DNA of 64,000 bases, from positions 2,091,679-2,155,678 of the forward strand of contig NZ_KB217478.1 of NCBI RefSeq assembly GCF_000331305.1, given 5' to 3'. A program made the translations under genes and the position numbers. Shown here one piece after another: positions 47,977 through 56,982 of this stretch (positions within the stretch are counted from its first letter, which is position 1; every line of letters begins with the position of its first letter). The stretch is from Calothrix sp. PCC 7103. Its GTDB lineage: Bacteria; Cyanobacteriota; Cyanobacteriia; Cyanobacteriales; Nostocaceae. A model generated the notes under the pieces. That model had not been told where the DNA came from. It saw nothing but the letters and a program-made list of their open reading frames with translations, and made no database searches.

Positions 47977-49116
47977 ATGAAAATCGCTCTTCTTACTAAC
48001 GGCATATACCCCTATGTAATTGGGGGAATGCAAAAGCATTCCTACTATTTAACTAAGTTCCTAGCTCAAAACGGCGTTAACGTAGACCTTTATCATACAC
48101 AATTAAATTCAGAACATGACATTACCCAATTAGAGTTTTTTACTCCTGAAGAAAAACGATATATCCGTTCTATTGTTATTGACTTCCCTGAAAATCAATA
48201 CTTTCCAGGACACTATATTTTAGAATCAAAACAATATTCAGAGAAAATCTTCCAAGTTCTGAAGAACAATTTAGATGTAAATTTTATTTACGCAAAGAGT
48301 TTTACAGCTTGGCAATTATTAATTGAAAAAAACAACGGTCTAAAAGTTCCACCAGTAGGAATAAATTTTCATGGTTATGAAATGTATCAAAAAGCTGCTT
48401 CATTTAAAGTGAAGTTGGAACATTTACTTCTGAGACAACCAATTAAATTAAATATAAAACAAACAAATTACGTGTTTTCTTATGGAGGAAAAGTAACTAA
48501 TATCATCAAAAATATCGGAGTAGAAACCGACAAAATTATCGAAATTCCCACTGGAATAGAAGCTCAATGGCTCAATACCAATATACAACCAAGTCATATT
48601 CCTCGAAAATTAATTTTTTTAGGAAGGTATGAAAGAAGAAAAGGAATAGAAGAATTAATGAAGGTTATTCAAGAAATAGTGGATCAATATGAATTTTCCT
48701 TTCATTTTATTGGTCCGATACCCGAACATTTAAGATTAAGCTTTAAAAATATCCACTATCATGGACAACTTTCCAATGTAAATGAAATCAAACGCATTTT
48801 AAGAAGTTGTGATGTTTTGGTATGTCCTAGTTATTCAGAAGGTATGCCAAATGTAATTTTAGAAGCAATGGCTTCTGGACTAGCTGTAATTGCTACAGAT
48901 GTTGGTGCTGTAAGTGCGATGGTTTCCGAACAAAATGGTTGGTTGATTAGTCCAGGTAGTAAACATCAGCTTCATCAAGCTTTAATTAATGCTATTCATG
49001 CTTCTGATGAAGAATTAACAAACAAAAAAAGAAAAAGCCAATCTATAGTTAGAGAAAATTTTACCTGGGATAAAGTGATTCAAAAAACTATAAATAAAAT
49101 ACAAGCTCTTATCTAG
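47977..49116 (+). CDS. Glycosyltransferase family 4
   Basis: These 379 residues start at MKIALLTNGIYPYVIGGMQK. The linker is LIFLGRYERRKGIEELM and the donor site CPSYSEGMPNVILEAMASGL. It is the intact parent of the fragment at 46580-46740. Confidence 0.89.
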   Translation: MKIALLTNGIYPYVIGGMQKHSYYLTKFLAQNGVNVDLYHTQLNSEHDITQLEFFTPEEKRYIRSIVIDFPENQYFPGHYILESKQYSEKIFQVLKNNLDVNFIYAKSFTAWQLLIEKNNGLKVPPVGINFHGYEMYQKAASFKVKLEHLLLRQPIKLNIKQTNYVFSYGGKVTNIIKNIGVETDKIIEIPTGIEAQWLNTNIQPSHIPRKLIFLGRYERRKGIEELMKVIQEIVDQYEFSFHFIGPIPEHLRLSFKNIHYHGQLSNVNEIKRILRSCDVLVCPSYSEGMPNVILEAMASGLAVIATDVGAVSAMVSEQNGWLISPGSKHQLHQALINAIHASDEELTNKKRKSQSIVRENFTWDKVIQKTINKIQALI

Positions 49117-49234
49117 AAAAAGTATAGATATAAGTCAAAAATAAAAGCTAAATATGATATCGAGTCTTAATTTTATACTGGAAGTCTGCCGACAAGAAAT
49201 CACGTTCAACATTTAATATTAATATTTCATCTTG

Positions 49235-50296
49235 ATGAAACTTGCCATTCTCCAAACTCGACTCTCACCTTATTTTGTCGCTTGCCTGCGTGAATTTAAA
49301 CAACAAACTGGTGCAGAACTTTTAATATATGCTTGGCCCAACCAACCAAATGCCCCTTTTGATGCAAGCGCCTTTGCCGACTTGGGCGAGGTATTCAACC
49401 GATATGAGTACAGCAACGAAACTATCTTGAATCAGTTGCTAGCGTTTTCTCCCTCTGCCGTATTAGTTAGTGGCTGGAAAGATAAGGGCTATGTTAGCAT
49501 TTGTCGGCGCTTAAAATCTCAAGGAATTTCGATTATTGCCGGTTGTGATACTCAATGGAAGGGTTCATTGCGTCAGCATATTGCCTCATGTATTGCCCCT
49601 TTTCATGTACAAAAATTCATTGATATACTTTGGGTCACCGGAGAGCGTCAGCGTTATCTCGCGAAATCTTTAGGATTCGATGGCGATCGCTGTTGGGATG
49701 GTTACTATGCTTGTGATTGGGATGCCTTTGCCGCTCAACCAAAATGCACAGCATCTGAACAGCACCCCTATTTCTTATATGTTGGGCGCTATGCATCAGA
49801 AAAAGGACTCGATACCCTTGCTGCTGCGTATCAATCTTATTGCGAACAAGTACAAGAACCTTGGATGCTAGTTTGTGCAGGTGCAGGACCACTAGGTAAT
49901 ACGCTAATTGCTGCTGGTGCTAAAGATAAAGGGTTCGTGCAGCCCAAAGAGCTTCCAGCCCTAATGCAAGGTGCATCGGCTTTTGTGTTGCCTAGTCGTT
50001 TTGAACCTTGGGGCGTTGTTGTCCAAGAAGCTGCCGCCAGTGGTTTACCGCTGATTCTCTCTGATGCCTGTGGAGCAGGTGTGCATCTTTTGCGTTCTTA
50101 CCATAATGGTTTGAGTTTTCCAGCTGGCTCCATTACTGGACTAACTCGCGCACTCAAAGCAATGCATTTACTTACACCCCAGCAACGCTTAACATACGGT
50201 CAGGCTAGCCATGAGCTTTCCAAGCAATATACACCACAACGCTGGACACAGACATTATTGCAGGGCTTGCAGCAGATAAGAAATGCTAGTTTTTAA
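49235..50296 (+). CDS. Glycosyltransferase family 4
   Basis: In these 353 residues the start is the ATG at 49235. Motifs are LQTRLSPYFVACLREF, FLYVGRYASEKGLDTLAAAY and FVLPSRFEPWGVVVQEAAAS. It contains a HIP1 octamer (GCGATCGC, about 49684) and is less AT-rich than the preceding glycosyltransferases, so this part of the cluster probably has a different donor lineage. Confidence 0.88.
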   Translation: MKLAILQTRLSPYFVACLREFKQQTGAELLIYAWPNQPNAPFDASAFADLGEVFNRYEYSNETILNQLLAFSPSAVLVSGWKDKGYVSICRRLKSQGISIIAGCDTQWKGSLRQHIASCIAPFHVQKFIDILWVTGERQRYLAKSLGFDGDRCWDGYYACDWDAFAAQPKCTASEQHPYFLYVGRYASEKGLDTLAAAYQSYCEQVQEPWMLVCAGAGPLGNTLIAAGAKDKGFVQPKELPALMQGASAFVLPSRFEPWGVVVQEAAASGLPLILSDACGAGVHLLRSYHNGLSFPAGSITGLTRALKAMHLLTPQQRLTYGQASHELSKQYTPQRWTQTLLQGLQQIRNASF

Positions 50297-50372
50297 TCGT
50301 CACAGTCATTATTAAGGAATTTTTAAAGAATGCTGTCTATTAAACAATACACTAATTGCTTAATTCAATTGT

Positions 50373-51569
50373 ATGCTTAAGTTCTTTTGGAAGCATTTTC
50401 CTATTTTTTACATGTTGCCCTTTATTATGGCAACAACACAGATTAATCAGATAGCTGCAATTGGCGAAGTCTTAAGATGGGCGATTTTAGTGATTGGTTG
50501 TGCGATAGCAGCTAAATCTGGATTTAGAAGAGCTGGACATAAATACAAAATTTTAACCCAGGCAGATAAAGCTATTATTGTCTTTCTCTTAGTATTTTTA
50601 ATTTCTGAAATTTGGACAATTGAGCCTTGGTTCACAGTTCAACGAGCTATCAGCATAATATTATTGTATGGATGCTCTTTCTGGACTCTATGGGAATATA
50701 CCGATAATTTCTCAGAACAAGTCTTAATTCGTAAACTATTGTATGCTTTAGCAATTATTTTTGGTATAAATTTGTTATCAAATTTTTTGCTGCCAAATAC
50801 ATGGTTGGCTGGCCGGTTTCGAGGTATTTTTGAGAATCCAAATAATATCGGTCTCATCTTGGGTCTCGCGATTCCCTTAGTTCTTGGTCAGTGGCTGCGT
50901 ACTCGCCAAGGGGTATTTCTTGCTATATTAAGTCTTTTTTCTCTTAATCTTATCGCCAGTGGTAGCCGCAGTCCAATGTTGGGCATAGCTGTTGCGATGG
51001 TAATGATTCTGATATCGCTGCTTGCTAAACGTCCTACCCAAGCAATCGTAATGTCTTTGCTAGCCGTTTTTGGTTTAGCATTTTTTATTCAAACCGACCT
51101 TTTTGCTAACAATATTCTACGAGAGAGTTCCTTAACAACAGCATCTAACCGTACCTATTTTTGGGAACTAGCTGAGAGATATATAGCTCATCGTCCAGAT
51201 TTTGGTCACGGATTTGGTACAGATGCTCTGATTCATGAACATTATGGGATTGTATTAAAGGATCTTAAATTGCGCGGTTATGGAGTTATGAGCAGTTATT
51301 ATGGTCTTGCCGTGCAAATTGGCTGGCCTTTCACCTATTGTTTTTTTGGTTTACTATGGGGATTTGTTGTTTATAGCTGTGTGAAATATTGGCGTAACTA
51401 TGAATTAGTCACTCTAGTCGCATCTTTAGCCTGTGGTTTGATTATTTGTATTTTTGAACCAGCTATCTATTCAGCTGGAAACACCTTCTCTTTCTTATTT
51501 TGGATGATTGCAATGTTGGCTATCAGACGTAGTTGCTATCAAAGATGGGAATTCTTGTTTTGGGTTTGA
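50373..51569 (+). CDS. O-antigen ligase/polymerase (Wzy/WaaL-like)
   Basis: This 398-residue integral membrane protein has about ten helices. The family loop is seen around residues 145-175 (RFRGIFENPNNIGLILGLAI), and a periplasmic loop near 275-310 has HRPDFGHGFGTDALIHEHYG, where His/Arg/Gly are typical. It either polymerises repeat units or ligates glycan to an acceptor. Its presence beside an ABC-type exporter is mixed: Wzy normally works with Wzx, and no Wzx gene is visible in the element. Confidence 0.85.
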   Translation: MLKFFWKHFPIFYMLPFIMATTQINQIAAIGEVLRWAILVIGCAIAAKSGFRRAGHKYKILTQADKAIIVFLLVFLISEIWTIEPWFTVQRAISIILLYGCSFWTLWEYTDNFSEQVLIRKLLYALAIIFGINLLSNFLLPNTWLAGRFRGIFENPNNIGLILGLAIPLVLGQWLRTRQGVFLAILSLFSLNLIASGSRSPMLGIAVAMVMILISLLAKRPTQAIVMSLLAVFGLAFFIQTDLFANNILRESSLTTASNRTYFWELAERYIAHRPDFGHGFGTDALIHEHYGIVLKDLKLRGYGVMSSYYGLAVQIGWPFTYCFFGLLWGFVVYSCVKYWRNYELVTLVASLACGLIICIFEPAIYSAGNTFSFLFWMIAMLAIRRSCYQRWEFLFWV

Positions 51570-51651
51570 TAGGCATTTATGTTTATTGAAATTTTTAAAT
51601 TCGTAGTACTGCTTATCTCTTCATTGGCAATTTAGCCAGATATCGTTAATT

Positions 51652-52875
51652 ATGAAAATCCTTCATGTAATCCCCTCCGTAGCTTCAGTACGGGGTGGTC
51701 CTAGTCATGCTGTTTTGGGTATGGTTAAAGCGCTGCGTAAATCGGGTATTGATGTTGAAATTGCAACCACCAACGATAATGGTTCTAATTTACTTAACGT
51801 ACCTCTTTACCAATGCACCGAATATCAGGGAGTTCCAGTCTGGTTTTTACCGCGTTTTTCGCCGCCATTAAAAGAGTTCATCTTTTCTACTGCTTTGACA
51901 CGTTGGCTGTGGCAACATATCCCTGATTACCAGATTATTCATACTCATTATTTATTTTCCTATCCCTCTACTTGTGCGGGTTTAATTGCCCGTCGTCAGG
52001 GAATTCCTTATATAGTGAGAACAATTGGTCAACTCGCACCTTGGGCCCTAGCTCAAAGTCGTCTCAAGAAACAGGTATACACATCACTCATTGAACGACG
52101 CAATCTCAGTCGTGCAGCAGCTATTCATTGTACTTCTGCTGGTGAAGCAGAGGATGTCCGTAACTTTGGTATTCAGACTCCTACTATTACCCTACCTTTA
52201 GGAGTAAACCAACCCGATCATTTTCCTGAAGCAAAACAAAAACTACGCTACATCCATAACATCTCAGCACAAACCCCTATAATACTTTTTCTCTCTCGTC
52301 TTCACTATAAAAAGCGTCCCGATTTACTGATACAAGCTCTTAATAAACTAGCAACTCAAAACTTAGACTTTCATTTAATATTTGCAGGTTCAGGTGAATC
52401 AGATTATGAAAACCATCTGAAAAATTTAGTGGCATCCAGTGGTTTAGCCTCTCGTACCACCTTTACTGGTTTTATCACTGGCAAAGATAAGGAACTTGTT
52501 TTACAAGGCTCAGACATTTTTGTGCTGCCATCTTTTTCAGAAAACTTTGGCATTGCAATAGTAGAGGCTATGGCAGCAAGATTACCAGTAATTATTACTT
52601 CTGGAGTGCAAATTGCACCCGAAATAGCCCAAGCCAAAGCTGGATTAGTAGTAGAAGGGGAATTAGATACTTTAAGTAATGCGATTGCACAATTACTAGC
52701 CTCTCCAAGGCTACGACAGCAACTGAGTGAAAATGCTAAAGAACTAATAAATCATAAGTATTCTTGGAATGCGATCGCGCAAAACTTAGCGTCTGTTTAC
52801 GCTGCAATTAATGAAGGTAAAAAATTGCCAGAATATAACCCTGAAATCGATTACACTATACCAACAACAAGGTAA
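51652..52875 (+). CDS. Glycosyltransferase family 4
   Basis: These 407 residues contain VASVRGGPSHAVLGMVKALR at the N-terminus, LFLSRLHYKKRPDLLIQAL as linker and VLPSFSENFGIAIVEAMAAR as donor site. It carries a HIP1 octamer near 52772. It is the last complete transferase of the cluster. Confidence 0.89.
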   Translation: MKILHVIPSVASVRGGPSHAVLGMVKALRKSGIDVEIATTNDNGSNLLNVPLYQCTEYQGVPVWFLPRFSPPLKEFIFSTALTRWLWQHIPDYQIIHTHYLFSYPSTCAGLIARRQGIPYIVRTIGQLAPWALAQSRLKKQVYTSLIERRNLSRAAAIHCTSAGEAEDVRNFGIQTPTITLPLGVNQPDHFPEAKQKLRYIHNISAQTPIILFLSRLHYKKRPDLLIQALNKLATQNLDFHLIFAGSGESDYENHLKNLVASSGLASRTTFTGFITGKDKELVLQGSDIFVLPSFSENFGIAIVEAMAARLPVIITSGVQIAPEIAQAKAGLVVEGELDTLSNAIAQLLASPRLRQQLSENAKELINHKYSWNAIAQNLASVYAAINEGKKLPEYNPEIDYTIPTTR

Positions 52876-53294
52876 TAGCGTTTTTACCGAAGTTTCTGAC
52901 TTTAATTTATTAGTTATCATCTAGCAAAGCGGCTCCTTACGGAAAATATTCAAGTATATGGTATCGACAATTTAAATTAATAAGCTAAAACACATCTAAA
53001 TTGCATCTCCTAAAAATCCATAATTCACGTGATTCTAATCTCATACCATACGTAGAATTTAAGCCAGATACAACCATTGAGAAAGGGATTGCTAATTTTG
53101 TTGATTGGTATGAGGATTACTACAAGATGAAAGTATGAAGGTTGGGAAACTCATTGGTGTCAATTTAAGAGCGTAAGTCCGGTATTTGCTGCGTGTAAGC
53201 ATTAATCACTCGGTGATGCTTGCCTGTATTTAAATAATTCAAACCCTTTATAGTGTTCGGCAATATGATATAAAATCTCATTAACAAAACATCA
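52876..53294. other. Region holding a sugar-epimerase remnant
   Basis: These 419 bp have no intact gene. At 53046-53138 lies the tail of a nucleotide-sugar epimerase (separate entry). The rest is non-coding, with one short hairpin-like stretch (GTGTAAGCATTAATCAC ... GATGCTTGCC) around 53193-53225. Confidence 0.6.
53046..53138 (+). pseudogene. C-terminal remnant of an NAD-dependent nucleotide-sugar epimerase
   Basis: Thirty codons read PYVEFKPDTTIEKGIANFVD and WYEDYYKMKV followed by TGA. This is the characteristic end of UDP-glucuronate/UDP-N-acetylglucosamine 4-epimerase-type enzymes (TTIEKGIxxFVxWYxxYY). No upstream part is left, so a precursor-sugar gene was once here. Confidence 0.75.
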
Positions 53295-53912
53295 ATGAAA
53301 TCGTGTAATTATCACCTCAAAAGGTATTGGATTTTTGGTACAGCCGTTTTTCTGGTTATATCCCTAAGCATAATTCCCATACGATTAGCTTTAGCCTTTT
53401 ACCAAGCTCCCCAACCCCAAGCCATCCTCACTCTCGGTGGTGGAGACGATAGGGAAAAATTCACCGCCCAATTTGCCCAAAATTATCCCAACCTCGACAT
53501 CTGGGTTTCTACTGGTATACCTCCACAAAAAGCCAATGCTATCTTCCAAGCCGCAGGTATTCCAGAACACCGTATTCATTTAGATTATCGTGCTTCCGAT
53601 ACTGTTACCAACTTTACTACACTTGTTTCTGATTTAAAACAACGGCGCCTCCAACACGTTTACCTTATCACCTCAGATTTTCACATGCCCAGAGCCAAAG
53701 CAATCGCCACTTTAGTTCTCGGTAGTCAAGGCATCGCTTTTACTCCAATTTCCATTCCTTCCAACCAACCCAGAGAATCCATCTTCCGCATCGTCCGCGA
53801 CAGTGGTCGTTCCCTACTATGGATTGTCTCAGGTCGTACTGGCGCCAGCCTTAACTCTCGTCTCACCCGTCCAGAATATGCGTTTAGACAAATACACTCT
53901 CGGTACATATAG
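53295..53912 (+). CDS. ElyC/YdcF-type DUF218 protein
   Basis: This 205-residue protein has an N-terminal membrane anchor (about 10-33, IFGTAVFLVISLSIIPIRLA), then the DUF218 fold with TLGGGDDREKFTAQF, WVSTGIPPQKANAIF and YLITSDFHMPRAKAIATLVL. Such proteins act at the envelope in handling lipid-linked sugar intermediates. It overlaps the next gene by 35 bp. Pieces of it recur as decayed copies at 56684, 57413 and 60819. Confidence 0.85.
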   Translation: MKSCNYHLKRYWIFGTAVFLVISLSIIPIRLALAFYQAPQPQAILTLGGGDDREKFTAQFAQNYPNLDIWVSTGIPPQKANAIFQAAGIPEHRIHLDYRASDTVTNFTTLVSDLKQRRLQHVYLITSDFHMPRAKAIATLVLGSQGIAFTPISIPSNQPRESIFRIVRDSGRSLLWIVSGRTGASLNSRLTRPEYAFRQIHSRYI

Positions 53913-54432
53913 CCCCGGCGCCTCTTTATCGAAGCAATTACTATGGTACTTCATTGGGGCACCTTTAGTTGAAAGTTATTGGCTACCAATATCTAGCCTC
54001 AAAGTTTGGACACTTCGCTTATTCGGCGCCAAAATAGGTCAAGGTGTCCGCATCAAGCCAGGAGTGAAAGTGAAATTTCCCTGGCGCCTGACAGTCTTTG
54101 ATTACGTATGGATAGGTGAAAATGCTTGGATAGATAACCTGGCGACTGTGACTATAGAAAGTCATGCTTGTATATCTCAAGGCGCCTATCTTTGTACAGG
54201 CAACCATGACTGGAACCATCCCGACTTTAAATTAATTCCGGCGCCTATACATATCGAGGAGAGTACTTGGATTGGAGCAAAGTCAGTAATTGGTCCCGGA
54301 GTCACCGTTAAACAAGGCGCCGTATTAGCACTGGGCGGAGTTACCGGACGCTCTTTAGAAGCGATGACAATTTATACAGGTAATCCAGCACAAGCAGTCA
54401 AGCAAAGAAAATTGGAAGTATTGGGACTCTAA
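53878..54432 (+). CDS. WcaF-like polysaccharide O-acetyltransferase (left-handed beta-helix)
   Basis: Starting at the ATG of 53878 gives 184 residues (MRLDKYTLGTYSPGAS...), the usual start for WcaF-type enzymes. The hexapeptide region shows [20 protein letters not shown] and WIGAKSVIGPGVTVKQGAVL; the catalytic histidine is in CTGNHDW. It acetylates sugars of the exported glycan using acetyl-CoA. It overlaps ydcF and is dense in GGCGCC, so this pair belongs to the resident genome type. Confidence 0.9.
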   Translation: MRLDKYTLGTYSPGASLSKQLLWYFIGAPLVESYWLPISSLKVWTLRLFGAKIGQGVRIKPGVKVKFPWRLTVFDYVWIGENAWIDNLATVTIESHACISQGAYLCTGNHDWNHPDFKLIPAPIHIEESTWIGAKSVIGPGVTVKQGAVLALGGVTGRSLEAMTIYTGNPAQAVKQRKLEVLGL

Positions 54433-54724
54433 ATATCAATAGCAAACAAAAAATTGGGCGCCAAGCAGCGATAGCCGCACGTCAAAATCAAATCGTATTA
54501 TTTCTTTCGTGCAGTGCCGATGAATACTCCTATGAAATTGAGACACTTCAACAAGGTGCTTTTACTTAGAGAACACCAATAGAATAATTGATCCAATGTT
54601 GTCATGCTGAGTGTAACGTAAGCTAACCCGCGCATCTCAAAGCTTAACGCGACCATTTCAATAAGATTCTTTATTTTACGCGAGTTGCGTTTATATGCCA
54701 TACAGTTTCTCAACACAAACTCTC
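54433..54724. other. Non-coding region with dispersed repeat
   Basis: No gene is supported. GTCATGCTGAGTGTAACG near 54600 is a relative of the GTCATTCTGAGCG repeat. A short frame to 54568 after the acetyltransferase has no recognisable relative. Confidence 0.5.
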
Positions 54725-54850
54725 TTATTCTCTAAAAATCTGCGCCCGGAAACGCTCAAAGCTTTGGGCTTTAGATGCATTACTCTGTACGTAAGGTTCC
54801 CATGCACTTAAACTTAGCTGATCACTATATATTAATCCATTAATCATCCA
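54725..54850 (-). pseudogene. Transposase fragment, interrupted by a miniature element
   Basis: On the minus strand the frame reads WMINGLIYSDQLSLSAWEPY and continues VQSNASKAQSFERFRAQI to a stop. This resembles the N-terminal region of IS4-like or related DDE transposases (pattern WMxxGLIxSxxxxLxxW). The upstream part continues beyond the 265-bp element that ends at 55115, but an in-frame stop is present there, so it is a relic. Confidence 0.5.
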
Positions 54851-55115
54851 CAATACCTTCGCCAAAAATATGATTGGCAAAAAGACTTTTGCCGTCAACG
54901 TTTCCAGTCAAACAAAATATTGAATCTGTCTGTTATACGTTAACCCCAGAGTCCTTATATACCAAGGTTTTGAATTTAAAAACCCGGTGTGGAATAACGG
55001 GACAGAGTTTTTAACTAGTCTGGGAATTATAGCGCTTATTTCTCTGATACGAAAAAGCCTTAATTCTAGAAGCGTTGATGCTACGTTACGACTCCGAAAT
55101 CTGGCGAAGGTATTG
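54851..55115. mobile_element. 265-bp miniature inverted-repeat element, copy A
   Basis: Terminal inverted repeats are CAATACCTTCGCCA and TGGCGAAGGTATTG (14 bp, perfect). It is flanked by a 6-bp target duplication CATCCA (54845-54850 and 55116-55121). It appears identical by eye to copy B at 58157-58421. No coding capacity of its own. Confidence 0.93.
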
Positions 55116-55121
55116 CATCCA

Positions 55122-55394
55122 AGAAGACAGTTTTTAAGTGACGTAAGTCACAGTAATTACTGTATTGACGTAGGTATCCAAATACCTGACTATAGAGTTG
55201 GGTTGAGTTTGACATGATGCACATTTGGCAGGGGAAACGCATCTAAAACAAAATTAAAGGATATTGACAGCATGTTTTTCATAATCAGGACAGCAAATGT
55301 GGTATATTCAAAGTAGATACGTACAACTGGATGCTTAGTGGGAGCAAAACTCTCCGAAAGCCTACACTTGGGCGTGTAATTTATTATTTTATAT
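55122..55394. other. Region upstream of the MazE-like gene
   Basis: These 273 bp contain a GTGACGTAAGTCACAGTAAT-type imperfect palindrome around 55138-55157 that could be an operator for the toxin-antitoxin operon. Otherwise nothing is recognised. Confidence 0.35.
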
Positions 55395-55406
55395 TTGGAG
55401 GTAGGT

Positions 55407-55649
55407 ATGACGACTGTCGTTGCTAGGTGGGGCAACAGTTTAGCGATTAGGCTTCCTAGAGCTTTGGTTGAACAAGTTCAGATGTCTGAAGGGACTAGTA
55501 TAAGTTTTAGTGTGTCGGGTAATAGTATCATAATAACACCCCACAGTCGAAAAAAATATACCCTTGATGAATTGTTAGAAGGTATGACACCAGACAAATT
55601 TCATTCTGAGATAGATACTGGAGTTTCTGTGGGGAATGAAGTTTGGTAG
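55407..55649 (+). CDS. MazE-like AbrB-fold antitoxin
   Basis: With the ATG at 55407 (behind GGAGG at about 55397) the product has 80 residues: MTTVVARWGNSLAIRLPRAL is the swapped-hairpin AbrB/MazE DNA-binding fold, and the C-terminus (LDELLEGMTPDKFHSEIDTG) is the toxin-binding tail. It overlaps the toxin gene by 7 bp, the usual translational coupling. It should bind its own promoter and neutralise the toxin. Confidence 0.88.
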   Translation: MTTVVARWGNSLAIRLPRALVEQVQMSEGTSISFSVSGNSIIITPHSRKKYTLDELLEGMTPDKFHSEIDTGVSVGNEVW

Positions 55650-56086
55650 TTAATGCATACATACCCGATAGAGGTGATATTGTTAAACTGGACTGTGGGA
55701 GCGCAAAGCAAATTACGCCTGATTCAATTAGGCGTATATTAGCACTTAGGACATCAGGAATGTCATTTGAAGATATTGCTGAAACACTTAACGCCGAAAT
55801 GCAACCAACTGGACGCGAGCAGATGGGATATCGCCCTTTTTTAGTTATGTCGCCATTGAAATACAATAGAATGGCTTCTCTAGTTCTAATTTGTCCAATT
55901 ACGAATCAAAAGAAAGGTCTTAGCTTTGAAGTCGCCCTGACTGATGGAATGATAACCAGCGGTGTGGTGTTGGCCGATCAGATGAAATCACTTGACTGGA
56001 AAGTTAGGAAAGTTTTGTTTGTAGAGAAAGCTCAACCGGATGTGGTTGAAGAAGTGCAAGCAAAAATCGAGACTCTAATTTTATAA
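55643..56086 (+). CDS. MazF/PemK-like endoribonuclease toxin with an inserted helical segment
   Basis: The product has 147 residues if translation starts at the TTG of 55643. The MazF fold is visible: YIPDRGDIVKLDC, GREQMGYRPFLVMSPLKYN, LICPITNQKKGLSFEV and VLADQMKSLDW. Between the first two blocks are about 37 extra residues (GSAKQITPDSIRRILALRTS, then GMSFEDIAETLNAEMQPT) that look like a resolvase-type helix-turn-helix. Normal MazF proteins are about 110 residues and have a short loop here. The insertion is in frame and may alter activity or binding. Confidence 0.82.
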   Translation: MVVNAYIPDRGDIVKLDCGSAKQITPDSIRRILALRTSGMSFEDIAETLNAEMQPTGREQMGYRPFLVMSPLKYNRMASLVLICPITNQKKGLSFEVALTDGMITSGVVLADQMKSLDWKVRKVLFVEKAQPDVVEEVQAKIETLIL

Positions 56087-56095
56087 AGCTTGCAC

Positions 56096-56187
56096 ACAAC
56101 CTTAGATTGGGAAATTAAGCTTAGTTGATTTGGAACGGGCAAGGATGCCCATTCCACAATCACTGCCCATTCCACAATTACATTACA
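56096..56187. repeat. Dispersed repeats: AACCTTAGATTGGGAAAT and GGGCAAGGATGCCCAT
   Basis: The first motif recurs at 59099-59120. The second is the hairpin unit found near 90, 27.07 and 57.82 kb. Confidence 0.6.
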
Positions 56188-56526
56188 TCAACCAATTCTC
56201 AGTGGAGGAATCATAGTTTCACTCTCTTTTTCTTTCGGCTCCGGTTTTACGCCATAATAACCCTTAGAGTGATAGTAACCTCCAGTATTAGTATTTACAC
56301 CTACAGGCTGTTTAGTATCAACGATTTTACCAACCCGCTTTTCTAATTGCTCCCGAAGCGCTTGTTCTTTAGCAGCTAAATCCTTCACTTTTGGATGTTC
56401 TGGAGTAAAGCGAGTTTGCGCCACTGCCAACTCATCTTGCGCCTTTTGATATTCAGCTAACACCTGCTGCACACCAGTCGATTGATTTAAATTTGCAAGC
56501 TCCACAGCCTGCTGCGTAGTAACTTC
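56188..56526 (-). pseudogene. Fragment of a GumC/Wzc-type chain-length protein
   Basis: The frame encodes VTTQQAVELANLNQSTGVQQ and the coiled-coil RFTPEHPKVKDLAAKEQALR, a segment characteristic of Wzz/GumC proteins (the EHPKV motif). It lacks the membrane helices and the N-terminus. The 3' tail (HSKGYYGVKPEPKEKESETM) is low complexity. It is a remnant of another polysaccharide gene. Confidence 0.65.
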
Positions 56527-56683
56527 CCTTGCGATTCATAAACTGGTTTTTGTGAAAGTGTATTTGCTCCCCTCTCTTTGTAGAAGAGGAGTTGGGGGAG
56601 AGGGAACTGCATATCATAGACCAACTTTCTTTATAAGCGATAAACTGGTTGATAAAATATTGACCTAGGAAATAAGTCTATTC

Positions 56684-56982
56684 ATGAAATCGCTGCATTT
56701 ACAACTCAAAAGATATTGGATTGTTACCTTAGTAGGGTTTATCCTTGCCAAAATAGGTCAAGGTGTCCGCATCAAGCCAGGAGTGAAAGTGAAATTTCCC
56801 TGGCGCCTGACAGTCTTTGATTACGTATGGATAGGTGAAAATGCTTGGATAGATAACAGCCGCGCCAGTAACCATAGAAAGCAATGCTTGTATATCTCAA
56901 GGCGCCTATCTGTGTACAGGCAACCATGACTGGAACCATCCCGACTTTAAATTAATTCCGGCGCCAATTCACATCCAGGAGC
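56684..56982 (+). pseudogene. Decayed copy 1 of the ydcF-wcaF cassette (fusion of both ends)
   Basis: About 56684-56746 resembles the 5' end of the 53295 gene ([13 protein letters not shown]). From 56747 the DNA matches 54028-54264 of the acetyltransferase gene almost base for base ([19 protein letters not shown]), with a frameshift near 56858. The 700 bp between are deleted. Confidence 0.85.

Noticed and set aside
53803-53877. Longer N-terminus for the WcaF-like protein
   Set aside because: It would be encoded inside ydcF in another frame; homologs typically begin near the YxxGxYSPGAS segment that follows the ATG at 53878.
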